In this document: positions 38,001-46,320 of the stretch, piece by piece
Layout: each line of letters opens with the position of its first letter
How positions within the stretch are numbered: position 1 is the stretch's first letter
Source: a virus
IMG/VR virus record: IMGVR_UViG_3300031669_000032
Coordinates: 1 to 58,507 of that record
DNA length: 58,507 nucleotides
Direction: 5' to 3' (one strand)
Program-made: the position numbers and the translations under genes
The notes under the pieces: model-generated
What the model saw: the letters and a program-made list of their open reading frames with translations, nothing else
What the model was told of the DNA's origin: nothing
The model's database searches: none

Positions 38001-38258
38001 ATGAAAAAACTAAACAACAAAGTGCTTGATTATAAAATATGGGCGGAGAGGTATTGGCGTTTATTGGGTGGTGCCGATGAAGGGTGCAAAATATGGAGAA
38101 TGGTATTGAAGCAGATACAGAAAGGCGGTAAGGAACCTGCTGAAAGTTTGCTGAGGCATGAAACCCAAACAGAGGCAGGGTACAATATAAAAAATAGCGA
38201 AATCGTAATTGATGAAAGTAAAATAACAGGAGGATTAAATGAACAAACAAGAAGTTAA
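38001..38258 (+). CDS. Hypothetical protein, 85 aa
   Basis: AAAGGGG precedes the ATG. A basic aromatic helix (LDYKIWAERYWRLLGG) is followed by polar sequence and an acidic end. No family recognised. Confidence 0.5.
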   Translation: MKKLNNKVLDYKIWAERYWRLLGGADEGCKIWRMVLKQIQKGGKEPAESLLRHETQTEAGYNIKNSEIVIDESKITGGLNEQTRS

Positions 38259-38448
38259 ATCTCAGCAACTCGCGGAAGGGATGAAGTTTCTGGCTGTTAC
38301 AAGAGAATATGACGGGCAGCCTGCAGAGTTTATGTTGAATGATGCCGAAGGTCCATTGTTTTACAAAATTGAAAGATATTCCGGGAGGATGCTTTCAGCA
38401 ACAGAAATGGTTGGCGGAAGAACGATAACACACGAACTCAATAACTGA
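38239..38448 (+). CDS. Hypothetical protein, 69 aa
   Basis: AACAGGAGG precedes the ATG, inside the end of the gene before it. Product has LAEGMKFLAVTREYDG and a strand-rich end. Last gene before the terminator. No family recognised. Confidence 0.5.
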   Translation: MNKQEVKSQQLAEGMKFLAVTREYDGQPAEFMLNDAEGPLFYKIERYSGRMLSATEMVGGRTITHELNN

Positions 38449-38466
38449 ATCTTCACCCCAAAAATT

Positions 38467-38499
38467 AAGCCCCGGTGCTCGCCGCATTGGGGCTTTTTT
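38467..38499. terminator. Terminator between convergent gene clusters
   Basis: AAGCCCC (38467-38473) and GGGGCTT (38489-38495) form a 7-bp stem with a 15-base loop; TTTTTT follows on the plus strand, and ATTTTT follows on the minus strand. It can stop both clusters. Confidence 0.8.
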
Positions 38500-38521
38500 A
38501 TTTCCCGCCTGCAAAATACTA

Positions 38522-38686
38522 CTAAGAAAAAGTGTTATTTTTTTCTGTTAAACGTATACCCCACCACTCATGGCTGGTATACTTGACCGGGATAACGGCA
38601 TGGGCGAAGTGAAACAGGAATAGCAATAGTGATTTCCCGGCCGTTCTCATGTTGAGGCGGAAGTGAGATAGGTATCGCTTTGTCAT
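38522..38686 (-). CDS. Possible small protein, 54 aa
   Basis: ATG at 38684-38686 opens MTKRYLSHFRLNMRTAGKS, then a hydrophobic stretch LLLFLFHFAHAVIPV and SHEWWGIRL. It follows the spanin-like gene on the same strand, but no ribosome site is visible. Confidence 0.35.
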   Translation of the reverse strand: MTKRYLSHFRLNMRTAGKSLLLFLFHFAHAVIPVKYTSHEWWGIRLTEKNNTFS

Positions 38687-38705
38687 TGTACTTATTTTTT
38701 GGCCA

Positions 38706-39317
38706 TTATTTCGCTATTAAAGCAATTAGTATTCCCATCGGTATCCCAGCAATTCCGCCCTTGACATATCTCCAGAAGTTACCCTTTTTTATATTTCTGA
38801 TAGTTGTATCTTTAAGCTTGATTTTTTCGTTCAGATTGTCAACTCTCAGGTTGCAGCTTGCATAATCCTCATCTTGCAATTCGATGATATTGTGGTATTC
38901 TGATATTTCAGATTCATGCAGTTCTATAGTCAGATCGAATTTATCAGTAGATTCTTTGATATATTTTTTGTAATCGATCAGCAAGCTATTGAAGTTTTCT
39001 TGACATTCCGGAAGGTCATAAAATACCAGGCTCTTATAATGCTCTATCTCTTTGTTCGCTGCAGATATCCCATTTCTATAATCCAGCACAGCCTTATCGT
39101 TCGCCGCGGAGATTGTTTTGATCTGTTCGGTTTTCAGCTCAATGGCTGCCCGGTTCCTCCGTTCAGTTTCCAACAGATTTTCATTTTTAATTTCTATAGC
39201 TTCTATCCGGGCCCGGGCTGTGTCAAGATCACTACTTACCGCGCGGTACCCAATAAAGCCGACTATCAGCAGGATTACTCCGCATAGTATCAGCACACTT
39301 TTCCACTTCCTTTTCAT
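38706..39317 (-). CDS. Rz-like spanin candidate, 203 aa
   Basis: N-terminal membrane helix (about 6-24, VLILCGVILLIVGFIGYRAV), a long coiled coil (30-170) and a second hydrophobic end (GGIAGIPMGILIALIAK). An anchored periplasmic coiled coil is the build of i-spanins, which fuse inner and outer membranes in Gram-negative lysis. The C-terminal hydrophobic end is atypical, so a unimolecular spanin is possible. Confidence 0.6.
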   Translation of the reverse strand: MKRKWKSVLILCGVILLIVGFIGYRAVSSDLDTARARIEAIEIKNENLLETERRNRAAIELKTEQIKTISAANDKAVLDYRNGISAANKEIEHYKSLVFYDLPECQENFNSLLIDYKKYIKESTDKFDLTIELHESEISEYHNIIELQDEDYASCNLRVDNLNEKIKLKDTTIRNIKKGNFWRYVKGGIAGIPMGILIALIAK

Positions 39318-39409
39318 AAGAGCACCATGATTGCAATTATCGCTACCGCTACAATCAAGATGGATATAACCGCATCTATCACTATCGATGCTAATTTTGC
39401 CAGTCTCAT
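39314..39409 (-). CDS. Small membrane peptide, 31 aa
   Basis: ATG at 39407-39409 follows AGGTGG. The product is almost entirely one hydrophobic helix (IVIDAVISILIVAVAIIAIMVLL). Stop overlaps the spanin-like start (ATGA). Holin-like in place and size. Confidence 0.6.
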   Translation of the reverse strand: MRLAKLASIVIDAVISILIVAVAIIAIMVLL

Positions 39410-39537
39410 GCTATCCACCTGATGGCGAAATACAGCAACGCTGCACCTGCACAAATCATAAATCCAATTGCGATATAGCTAAAAAATATAACCGAATTAA
39501 TGAATGAAATTAAACAAGATACACTTGATTTAATCAT
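39406..39537 (-). CDS. Small membrane protein, 43 aa
   Basis: ATG at 39535-39537 follows GGAG. A hydrophobic segment (VIFFSYIAIGFMICAGAALLYFAI) in a 43-residue protein. Overlaps the 31-aa gene by ATGA. Confidence 0.6.
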   Translation of the reverse strand: MIKSSVSCLISFINSVIFFSYIAIGFMICAGAALLYFAIRWIA

Positions 39538-39579
39538 CTTTGCTCCATTTTATTGTATTTTAAGATTGCCATAGTCAGC

Positions 39580-39885
39580 TTAATTATCATGATTCAGCTT
39601 AATGATGAAATTATTTATAGTTTCCGTTAGACTCGCTATGTCCTCTCTTGTCTCTTTTCTGTTAGTGAATATGCTTTTTTCTATTTTCTCTAGCATAGCT
39701 GTTATCGATTTTATCCTCACTTCCCCACTATCTGATTTTCTCTCATATAGTCGCAATCTTTTTCCATGTTCTCTTAATGTTTCACCATGTTCTCTTAACG
39801 TTCGGCGCGTCCCTAATCCCTTTAGCAATGCCGTTACTCCTGCGGCTATCATCAAGCATATTGCAACGATTATTTCCTTATTCAA
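39580..39885 (-). CDS. Membrane protein with coiled-coil tail, about 101 aa
   Basis: TTG at 39885 (overlapping the stop before it as ATTGA) is the likeliest start; another TTG lies 18 codons earlier. One membrane helix (IIVAICLMIAAGVTALL) and then heptads with a tandem repeat LREHGETLREHGK. The reverse order of XhlA-type proteins. Start uncertain. Confidence 0.5.
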   Translation of the reverse strand: MNKEIIVAICLMIAAGVTALLKGLGTRRTLREHGETLREHGKRLRLYERKSDSGEVRIKSITAMLEKIEKSIFTNRKETREDIASLTETINNFIIKLNHDN

Positions 39886-40094
39886 TCTTTTGTCCCATTT
39901 TTTTTCTTGATGCAATAATTCCCAAATTGATGCAGGCAATAAATACCGACTGTATATTTTAGTGTTGGCGCTATATATTTAGCGTGTTCCGCTTGTTTAG
40001 TAAGCGCCATAATGAGAATGATTGCAATTGTCCCTATCACGGAAATCAACGCGATAACAGAAACTATAACAAAATACCATTTTATCGATTTCAC
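39882..40094 (-). CDS. Small membrane protein, 70 aa
   Basis: GTG start in a GTGA overlap with the gene before it and no clear ribosome site. One long hydrophobic helix (FVIVSVIALISVIGTIAIILIMAL) and a second weaker one. Possible holin or pinholin. Confidence 0.55.
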   Translation of the reverse strand: MKSIKWYFVIVSVIALISVIGTIAIILIMALTKQAEHAKYIAPTLKYTVGIYCLHQFGNYCIKKKNGTKD

Positions 40095-40306
40095 TTATTT
40101 TTTGACCATTTGCTTCTAAGTTTATTTGCGATTGCAATAACAATTATCAGCGCCGTAATGATCGCAGTAAACAGATTGTCGGTAATAAGAACTGCAGCAA
40201 GAAACATCCAAAAAGCAAAATTTGTTACCGACTCCACTTTTTTATTCATTATGAAAGATTTAATCTTTTCCATTACGCTTGTGATGAAAGGTTTAATTTT
40301 TTTCAT
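40091..40306 (-). CDS. Small membrane protein, 71 aa
   Basis: Basic N-terminus, hydrophobic NFAFWMFLAAVLI and LFTAIITALIIVIAIANKL, basic C-terminus. Two membrane helices with charged ends, as in class II holins. Confidence 0.6.
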   Translation of the reverse strand: MKKIKPFITSVMEKIKSFIMNKKVESVTNFAFWMFLAAVLITDNLFTAIITALIIVIAIANKLRSKWSKNK

Positions 40307-40315
40307 TTTTACTCC

Positions 40316-41662
40316 TCATAGTATAGCCCCCAATATAACTAGTATAATTATGATTGCCAGGGCATATATTATCAATTTTAATTTACTTTTTTTCTCCGGT
40401 ATAATCGGATCCGGCGCTACTGGCCCAGGTGCTATGATCGGAGTGTCAGGTTCCTCTTCAATGATCATTTCCGGCGGTGATTTCCCATAGTTCGGAGGGT
40501 TGCCGTATGCTTCCCGATATGCCATTATCGCCGGGACTATATACTTCATGTCGAGTTTGTCTAAATGGATTGTGTGCCTCCAATAGTTCCCACTGGAATC
40601 ATATATTCCACGCGGGTGAAGGGCCAGGATTTTGGACTTATTCTTGATTTCTTTGACTGCCGCAGCTTTTTCGATACCAGGCGCATCCGCTGCGATAATG
40701 TCCTTTGTAAAGTTGTACAATGCTGAAGAGTGCACTCCGCCATCTTTCATATTGCTGCCGTCAAGCGAAATACAAAACGCCTGCCCGGATAATCGCCCGA
40801 TTGATGTGCATTTTACAACTTGCTCCCAGGTAGTTGAATTGTGATCAGAGAGAATATAATCGTATTTTACAGGCTTCTCTTTGTGTTTCCAAATATCACC
40901 GATAGGCCCAAAAATATTAAGTTTCCCGGATAGTGCCTGCGATAGGAGACCGGCAATCTGCACAGCTTTAATGTTTTCCTGAAAAGTCTCCTTATTTACT
41001 CCGTCCGAACAGTTTAGCTGGAAATTCCACTGATTGAAATCCTTCCGCAGCGCCCGAACCAGATCGACATGCCACCTGGTCAGGTGAACAATTGATTCTA
41101 ACTTGAATTCAGATTGCATCCCGGCTTCCGGCTCATTAGTAAGCTCGATGATGCAATTGTTGTCTATTCCGAGATAATCAATTTCATTCAAGACGAATTG
41201 GCTTCCCTTCTCGCTATACAGGCTTTCCGGATGAACGAATGGTTCACCGTTCTTCTTGTCTACTGCCACTCTCTGGACGGGGATCAGTATTTGCCGATTA
41301 GTATAGCCAGTCAAACCAAGGCCCGGAATCAAGTTGAACTCTTCCATCATATCCATGACGGGCCTGAATATGTTATCCCGAAAGTGAGAATTAAACTCTA
41401 ATGTCCAGGTATCCTTTTCCAGATTTGGAAGTGTGATCATTTCCTCCCAAAGGTGAGCGGGTGTTTTGGACGGTGCAGCCAATGGCCATGGCAACCACAC
41501 CATTACTCCAGAAGTGCCCGCATTGCTGATTTTCCGCAGCGTTTCCCGTACAAGTTCCAGGTATTTTACCAGGTCACCCTTCGGCCGAGCAAAGAACAGG
41601 CCGCACAGATTGACGAAGGGCGGTGCTAACCGCCCCCGTCTGAAGAAATCCTTCGATAACAT
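40316..41662 (-). CDS. Membrane-anchored glycoside hydrolase-like protein
   Basis: A 448-residue protein with a TIM-barrel-like domain. ELTNEPE at 173-179 is the NEP motif whose Glu is the acid/base in clan A hydrolases such as GH5; a second conserved Glu was not found with confidence. A proline-rich linker (about 395-420) leads to a C-terminal membrane helix (LIIYALAIIIILVILGAIL). It would sit in the cell envelope and may cut a wall or capsule glycan. AAGGAG precedes the ATG. Confidence 0.6.
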   Translation of the reverse strand: MLSKDFFRRGRLAPPFVNLCGLFFARPKGDLVKYLELVRETLRKISNAGTSGVMVWLPWPLAAPSKTPAHLWEEMITLPNLEKDTWTLEFNSHFRDNIFRPVMDMMEEFNLIPGLGLTGYTNRQILIPVQRVAVDKKNGEPFVHPESLYSEKGSQFVLNEIDYLGIDNNCIIELTNEPEAGMQSEFKLESIVHLTRWHVDLVRALRKDFNQWNFQLNCSDGVNKETFQENIKAVQIAGLLSQALSGKLNIFGPIGDIWKHKEKPVKYDYILSDHNSTTWEQVVKCTSIGRLSGQAFCISLDGSNMKDGGVHSSALYNFTKDIIAADAPGIEKAAAVKEIKNKSKILALHPRGIYDSSGNYWRHTIHLDKLDMKYIVPAIMAYREAYGNPPNYGKSPPEMIIEEEPDTPIIAPGPVAPDPIIPEKKSKLKLIIYALAIIIILVILGAIL

Positions 41663-41682
41663 CTCACTACTCCTTTAGATTA

Positions 41683-42060
41683 TTATTTCCAGTTATCGGG
41701 GGGTTCGATTTTAAACAGCCTCGAAAATGACTTACACAGCCACTTCAACATTTTTTGAATATTATCGATTTTCACTTTATCACTTCTCGATTCTGGGGGA
41801 AGATACGGCAGCCCAACTTCATAAAACACTTTTAGCACCGGGTTCCCTCGACCTTCATGTCGATTTCTGTTCATATCATAATAAAAGCAACTCTGGAATC
41901 CATGGGGGTCTGTTTTCTGTAAATCCCATCCCGGGGCTACCGGATTGCCTATCTCATTTAGTCCGTACGGTAAGAAGTCAGGTGTCCCTGTGTACATACC
42001 GCTAAATGCCATAACCGAACAAAACGCCAAAATGATTAAGATTGTAAATGTTTTTTTCAT
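41683..42060 (-). CDS. Sec-exported small protein, 125 aa
   Basis: ATG at 42060 follows AAGGAG; an earlier in-frame ATG is less likely. MKKTFTILIILAFCSVMAFSG is a signal peptide with probable cleavage after AFS. The mature part has GLNEIGNPVAPGWDL and a C-terminal basic amphipathic helix (WLCKSFSRLFKIEP). It has its own promoter (42093-42121), so it may be a host-altering cargo gene or outer spanin. Confidence 0.6.
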   Translation of the reverse strand: MKKTFTILIILAFCSVMAFSGMYTGTPDFLPYGLNEIGNPVAPGWDLQKTDPHGFQSCFYYDMNRNRHEGRGNPVLKVFYEVGLPYLPPESRSDKVKIDNIQKMLKWLCKSFSRLFKIEPPDNWK

Positions 42061-42092
42061 TTTAAACTCCTTTTTAAATTTCATCTATTAGA

Positions 42093-42121
42093 ATAGTAGT
42101 ATATGTTTCAATATTTTTCAA
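42093..42121 (-). promoter_or_regulatory. Promoter of the exported protein gene
   Basis: Minus-strand TTGAAA (42116-42121), 17 bases, TACTAT (42093-42098). Shares a 20-base repeat with 1521-1540. Confidence 0.55.
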
Positions 42122-42136
42122 CTTTATTTTCATAAT

Positions 42137-42619
42137 TTATGCAGCACCAGTCCGGTGATACAATACTCTGATCTTTATCGTTTTGGATCCTCCGCCCTCA
42201 ACTGCTACCTTTGCATACACCCCTGTATTTCCGTCTATTGGCCCGCTATGAATCTCTGGAACGTATATTGATGATACGTTAGTGTTTAACTTGACAGGCA
42301 CTTCTAATACATTGCTATCGTTTGCCTTATTGTAGAACGTCACGACGAATGTTTTATCGAATATAGATACTGCGTCCACAAACACTCCATGAATATCATA
42401 TTCTACAGGTATTGTATTGTTTGGGATTATGTCAACTGCAACTCCTTCTACATAAGATGCGACACCGGTAGTTAACGTCACTGGTGGTGCTAATTTTGGA
42501 TATACCCTACTCGCAGCGTGCATATGCCTTTGTATATCATTTGTAATATTGTTTGTTTCTACAGCCCTACTTCTATCGGTAGAACCGTAATCAACAAAAA
42601 AAGCTTCATCAATCGGCAT
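42137..42619 (-). CDS. Structural protein, 160 aa, tail-fibre-like
   Basis: Beta-rich with DRSRAVETNNITNDIQRHMHAASRVYPKLAP at the start and PVTLTTGVASYVEGV. Genes of this type after the tail tip usually encode small fibre or receptor-binding parts. AGGAGG precedes the ATG. No family recognised. Confidence 0.55.
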   Translation of the reverse strand: MPIDEAFFVDYGSTDRSRAVETNNITNDIQRHMHAASRVYPKLAPPVTLTTGVASYVEGVAVDIIPNNTIPVEYDIHGVFVDAVSIFDKTFVVTFYNKANDSNVLEVPVKLNTNVSSIYVPEIHSGPIDGNTGVYAKVAVEGGGSKTIKIRVLYHRTGAA

Positions 42620-42629
42620 ACATCACCTC

Positions 42630-43046
42630 CTATTGGTTTGAATTTATCCCGGCACCAATATTTAGCACCGTGTTTTGATTTGCGCCTATTATTTCTATAT
42701 CAATTATTATTTTTTCAATACTTTTTGTGTACGTAATGGGAATCAGGTAGCCATCATCGGGGGTAATATTTCCAAATACTTCCTGTCTCTTTGATAATGT
42801 ATTATTGTCTGGGTCTTTGATTGCGAAATGCACCACCTTTATCCCATCTGCCCACGATGGGGTTGCTGATAATTCCATTATCATCGATGTGTTTGTTTCC
42901 AGTTCAGCTAAATCAATTTGAATGAATGCTGATTCGGTATTGGCTACATTCAGTGAAAATCTTGCCGTACTCACCCCGGTCGATATGGTTTGCAAGGTAT
43001 CTATGTTTGTATCTTTGTATTTTAAAACATTAAATACATTAGGCAT
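42630..43046 (-). CDS. Structural protein, 138 aa
   Basis: Beta-rich: FSLNVANTESAFIQIDLAELETNTSMIMELS, ITPDDGYLIPITYTKSIEKIIIDIEIIGAN. Similar in style to its neighbours; probably a virion accessory protein. AAGGAG precedes the ATG. Confidence 0.5.
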   Translation of the reverse strand: MPNVFNVLKYKDTNIDTLQTISTGVSTARFSLNVANTESAFIQIDLAELETNTSMIMELSATPSWADGIKVVHFAIKDPDNNTLSKRQEVFGNITPDDGYLIPITYTKSIEKIIIDIEIIGANQNTVLNIGAGINSNQ

Positions 43047-43048
43047 GG

Positions 43049-43645
43049 TTATTTCTCCTTATGCTCATCCCAATAAATTTTAAACTCAGCTACATTGTCA
43101 GACGCATTCGATGTTATCTTAAAAATATAAGTTGTGTCTTTTTTTAGTGGCTGCTCTTCATTGTTGACAATGGGAGTAGCTGATTTTTTTATTATCGTCG
43201 AATCCGTGTCAAGAACTTTTCCGCCAACAATATTAGCTGGGTTTACCAATAGATTGTTTGATGCTACGAAAGCCCCGGTTGAATTTTCAAGTAATACAGA
43301 ATTTTCAATATATTCTCTATTTCTCTGGATTAGTCCAAGTTTAGCACCGGTGCCAGAATCCCAGGTAGCACCTTCAATTATCTCTATTTTACCAGCCACA
43401 TAAGACCACCAAACATACCCCTTAACGTGAACCCCCCATCCTGTAGCTGGGGTCTTGAAACATACTGATAGAGTGTCATCTTTTGCCATTCCCGGCAAAG
43501 AAGTGAAAGCCCTGTAACACCCGCCTTCATGCAGGCAATGATGCTCTATCGAAGTTACTACGGGAGAACTGGTAATACCATTGCTCATCGGTTTGTACCG
43601 ATTGAAAATATTTGCCAAACTCGAAAATATCATTAATATTCTCAT
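43049..43645 (-). CDS. Structural protein, 198 aa
   Basis: Beta-rich domain with WGVHVKGYVWWSYVAGKIEIIEGATWDSG and YIFKITSNASDNVAEFKIYWDEHKEK. CxC-type Cys near SIEHHCLHEGGCYR. Probable tail accessory or fibre. AAGGAG precedes the ATG. Confidence 0.5.
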   Translation of the reverse strand: MRILMIFSSLANIFNRYKPMSNGITSSPVVTSIEHHCLHEGGCYRAFTSLPGMAKDDTLSVCFKTPATGWGVHVKGYVWWSYVAGKIEIIEGATWDSGTGAKLGLIQRNREYIENSVLLENSTGAFVASNNLLVNPANIVGGKVLDTDSTIIKKSATPIVNNEEQPLKKDTTYIFKITSNASDNVAEFKIYWDEHKEK

Positions 43646-43654
43646 TGTATCTCC

Positions 43655-44026
43655 TTAATTTCTCGAATCGAGATGAGACGAAATCCATGCTTGACCGGTC
43701 GAACCGCCAGACAGAACAATCTTCCAAAATAATCTTTGATCAGACGTGTCGTATGTAACCGGTATGCTGAACGTTTCGCCAGCAGGTGTATTTGCGTCTA
43801 TGTATGGTTCCCATACAGATACCTTTCCGTCGCTTGCCATTTCCGTAACGAAGCTTCTTTCTGTTTTACCTTTTTTTGTAGTCAAGACATTAATTGTTAA
43901 TTTATCTGAATCTCCCTTGATATAACTTACAATCAAAGTTGCCCCGGTGGTGGCAACTGAACCGCCTTTATGCTCATAGTATCCACCGCCAGAATCGATT
44001 AATGTTTCATCGGTTATTATTGCCAT
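43655..44026 (-). CDS. Structural protein, 123 aa
   Basis: SGGGYYEHKGGSVATTGATLIVSYIKGDSDKLTINVLTT followed by FWKIVLSGGSTGQAWISSHLDSRN: an all-beta single domain. GAGGT precedes the ATG. It has its own promoter (44042-44070). No family recognised. Confidence 0.5.
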   Translation of the reverse strand: MAIITDETLIDSGGGYYEHKGGSVATTGATLIVSYIKGDSDKLTINVLTTKKGKTERSFVTEMASDGKVSVWEPYIDANTPAGETFSIPVTYDTSDQRLFWKIVLSGGSTGQAWISSHLDSRN

Positions 44027-44041
44027 TTTTACCTCACTGTC

Positions 44042-44070
44042 ATATTAATGTTTATTTTCATAATTGTCAA
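44042..44070 (-). promoter_or_regulatory. Promoter within the tail cluster
   Basis: Minus-strand TTGACA (44065-44070), 17 bases, TAATAT (44042-44047). TATAGTTGACAA is shared with the 57.4 kb promoter. It would supply extra copies of the small structural proteins. Confidence 0.65.
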
Positions 44071-46320
44071 CTATAATGGCCCTTTTGTATATGATGCGAG
44101 CCCGGTATAATCGCCCCATAATCCAACTGGGATCGTAAAGCTATTAGTAATCCCAGCATTTGGAGCCAGCATTGCATTTAATGGCCCTGCAGAATTTTTA
44201 TAAATTCCCAGCGCGGCTATTGCTATATTGCTGAATGTGGTATATGTAGCACCGTTAAACGCAGCCCCTATAGTAAGACCTTCATTTGCTGTACCGGTAT
44301 CGGTATCGATGAGATACGAATCTTGATTGCCGTCTAAGTAAAACGCATATGTCGTATTTGTTTTTATAAATGTTACTAAATGCCAATTCGTATCAGCTAT
44401 TGAAGTATTCCCATTCATTGTTATTTCGTTAACTCCGCCCTCAAACGCAACGAATGATAATTTGTTTCCTGCTCCGATACCTCTTTTAGTAATTCTCCAA
44501 AAATCAGTAGTATTATTTTCGTATTGACCGCAGATTGACTCGGCATTATCTAATGCTCTGAATTTCACCCATACCCATACAGAAAAACTCGGAAAATGAC
44601 CAATTCCCCATGGGTCAAAATCAAAAAATCTTTCACTATTCCCAAACTTCAAAAATTGATCTGTGCCGTTAAACGATATGCATGAGTTGCCGTATTTGTA
44701 ATCGGAGATGACATGGGCTATATTTCCGCCGGAATCCATCAAAAAATTAGTGCCATTCACCGAACTGTCATAAAAATTTTGTGATCCTTTTTGATTATTT
44801 GATTGCAATAGAAATATCTGGTCTGTATTCAATTTCTCATATCCAGAAATATCAATCAAATCAACATTTACCTGGTCTCTTTGGTAATCGAATTTTAATC
44901 TTTGGACGATGAACAAATGAGCTTCAGCATCTTCAAATTGATTATGATAGAATTTAATCAAATCGAAAGGTTTTGTTCCATCGAATTCTTTTATATTCGC
45001 CGTAAACGATCGTTTTCTTTCCGGGAACGATAATTCGGTCATTATTTTTTTTCTAATGACGTGTGGCCTTGCATCATATTTTGGGTAGCCGGTCGTATCA
45101 GTAAGGCCCCAAAATTTATCCCTTGCGAATTCAGTGGTATTTGATAATATTCCAAATCTTGAAATGCTCTCGTCTTTATTGAACACTTTTGTATCGCCCG
45201 TCTTTGCTTCATTGTACTGATATGCTATTTCAGCATTTATCCTATTTAATGTATTCGATCCATCATCTTCCCAATCGAAATTAGGCCTAAATGAGTTAGA
45301 TACACCCGGTTGAAATTCTTTAGCAATCGCCAAATTGCCAAAATCAATTGATACGAAATAAATTTTTCTATCAGAATCAAGAAAAAAATGGACATTTAGC
45401 ATTTTGCAAATATCTTTCACAAGCTCTATTCCATTAATTTGATCTACTATTGCATAATGAGTGTCATATGCGCTACCCCTTAAGCTTACGATACTATCAA
45501 GGTGCCACTCATCCACCTTGAATACGGTCATTCCATCAGCATCGATGGTTTTGAATGGATACCTTGTGAAAAACTTGCTACCTATCGACTTGCCTATCGC
45601 CTGTGTAGATTTATATGGAAAATTGAAATTGACATCAAGATATTCTTCCGTAGTAGCTGAGTATTGAACGTAATAATATGGGTCATCCCCTACCGGAGAT
45701 ATTAATGTTGAGCTTCCGGTAACATCGGTATCATCTGATTTTAGCACGTATTGCAGCGTTAGCGTATCAACTATCCCTGATTCCCCCAATATGTATAAAT
45801 TTGAAGATACCCTGTTGGCTCTTATAGAATTTTTTCTTTTTTCAGCAGATGATGGGGCGCGGAATTGACCTGAAAAGAACGGTATCGTTTTCCCCCGGCT
45901 TGTCTCAGGAGAATTTGGATAATTTTCATCGGTAATCATCATATCAGAATTAATTGATTTTTTTTCAAATTCTGATAATCTGTCTGACATCTTCAGTGTA
46001 ATAAGATTTTCGCTTATTCCTGCATTTTGTATTATGTATCTCCCGATAATAGTTCCGTCATCTTTCCTTATAGTTACATCCCCTCCGGAAACATACCTGG
46101 TCTCGACGTTAGCAAGCAAAGCTCTATATGAAATCTTGGAATTATCTCTCAGCTTTATAGAAATATGACTGGTCTCATAATCACCCCATCGCGCCCCATT
46201 CCATGATAACGGCGATATGTCAACTATATCAGGAGTGTACTGAATGTTATTGTAAGTAAATCCGTTTAGCGAAACATGATAGGTAGTTCCAGACCAGTCG
46301 ATATCCATTCCGATATTCAT
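44071..46320 (-). CDS. Tail tip protein with lectin-like C-terminus
   Basis: A 749-residue protein. The N-terminal 400 residues resemble phage tail hub or tip proteins (DISPLSWNGARWGDYETSHISIKLRD; MSDRLSEFEKKSI). From about 520 on it has a LamG/concanavalin-like domain: FNGTDQFLKFGN, FSVWVWVKF, WHLVTFIKTNTTYAFYLDG. Such domains bind sugars, so this is the best candidate for host recognition. Start overlaps the stop before it (TAATG). Confidence 0.65.
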   Translation of the reverse strand: MNIGMDIDWSGTTYHVSLNGFTYNNIQYTPDIVDISPLSWNGARWGDYETSHISIKLRDNSKISYRALLANVETRYVSGGDVTIRKDDGTIIGRYIIQNAGISENLITLKMSDRLSEFEKKSINSDMMITDENYPNSPETSRGKTIPFFSGQFRAPSSAEKRKNSIRANRVSSNLYILGESGIVDTLTLQYVLKSDDTDVTGSSTLISPVGDDPYYYVQYSATTEEYLDVNFNFPYKSTQAIGKSIGSKFFTRYPFKTIDADGMTVFKVDEWHLDSIVSLRGSAYDTHYAIVDQINGIELVKDICKMLNVHFFLDSDRKIYFVSIDFGNLAIAKEFQPGVSNSFRPNFDWEDDGSNTLNRINAEIAYQYNEAKTGDTKVFNKDESISRFGILSNTTEFARDKFWGLTDTTGYPKYDARPHVIRKKIMTELSFPERKRSFTANIKEFDGTKPFDLIKFYHNQFEDAEAHLFIVQRLKFDYQRDQVNVDLIDISGYEKLNTDQIFLLQSNNQKGSQNFYDSSVNGTNFLMDSGGNIAHVISDYKYGNSCISFNGTDQFLKFGNSERFFDFDPWGIGHFPSFSVWVWVKFRALDNAESICGQYENNTTDFWRITKRGIGAGNKLSFVAFEGGVNEITMNGNTSIADTNWHLVTFIKTNTTYAFYLDGNQDSYLIDTDTGTANEGLTIGAAFNGATYTTFSNIAIAALGIYKNSAGPLNAMLAPNAGITNSFTIPVGLWGDYTGLASYTKGPL

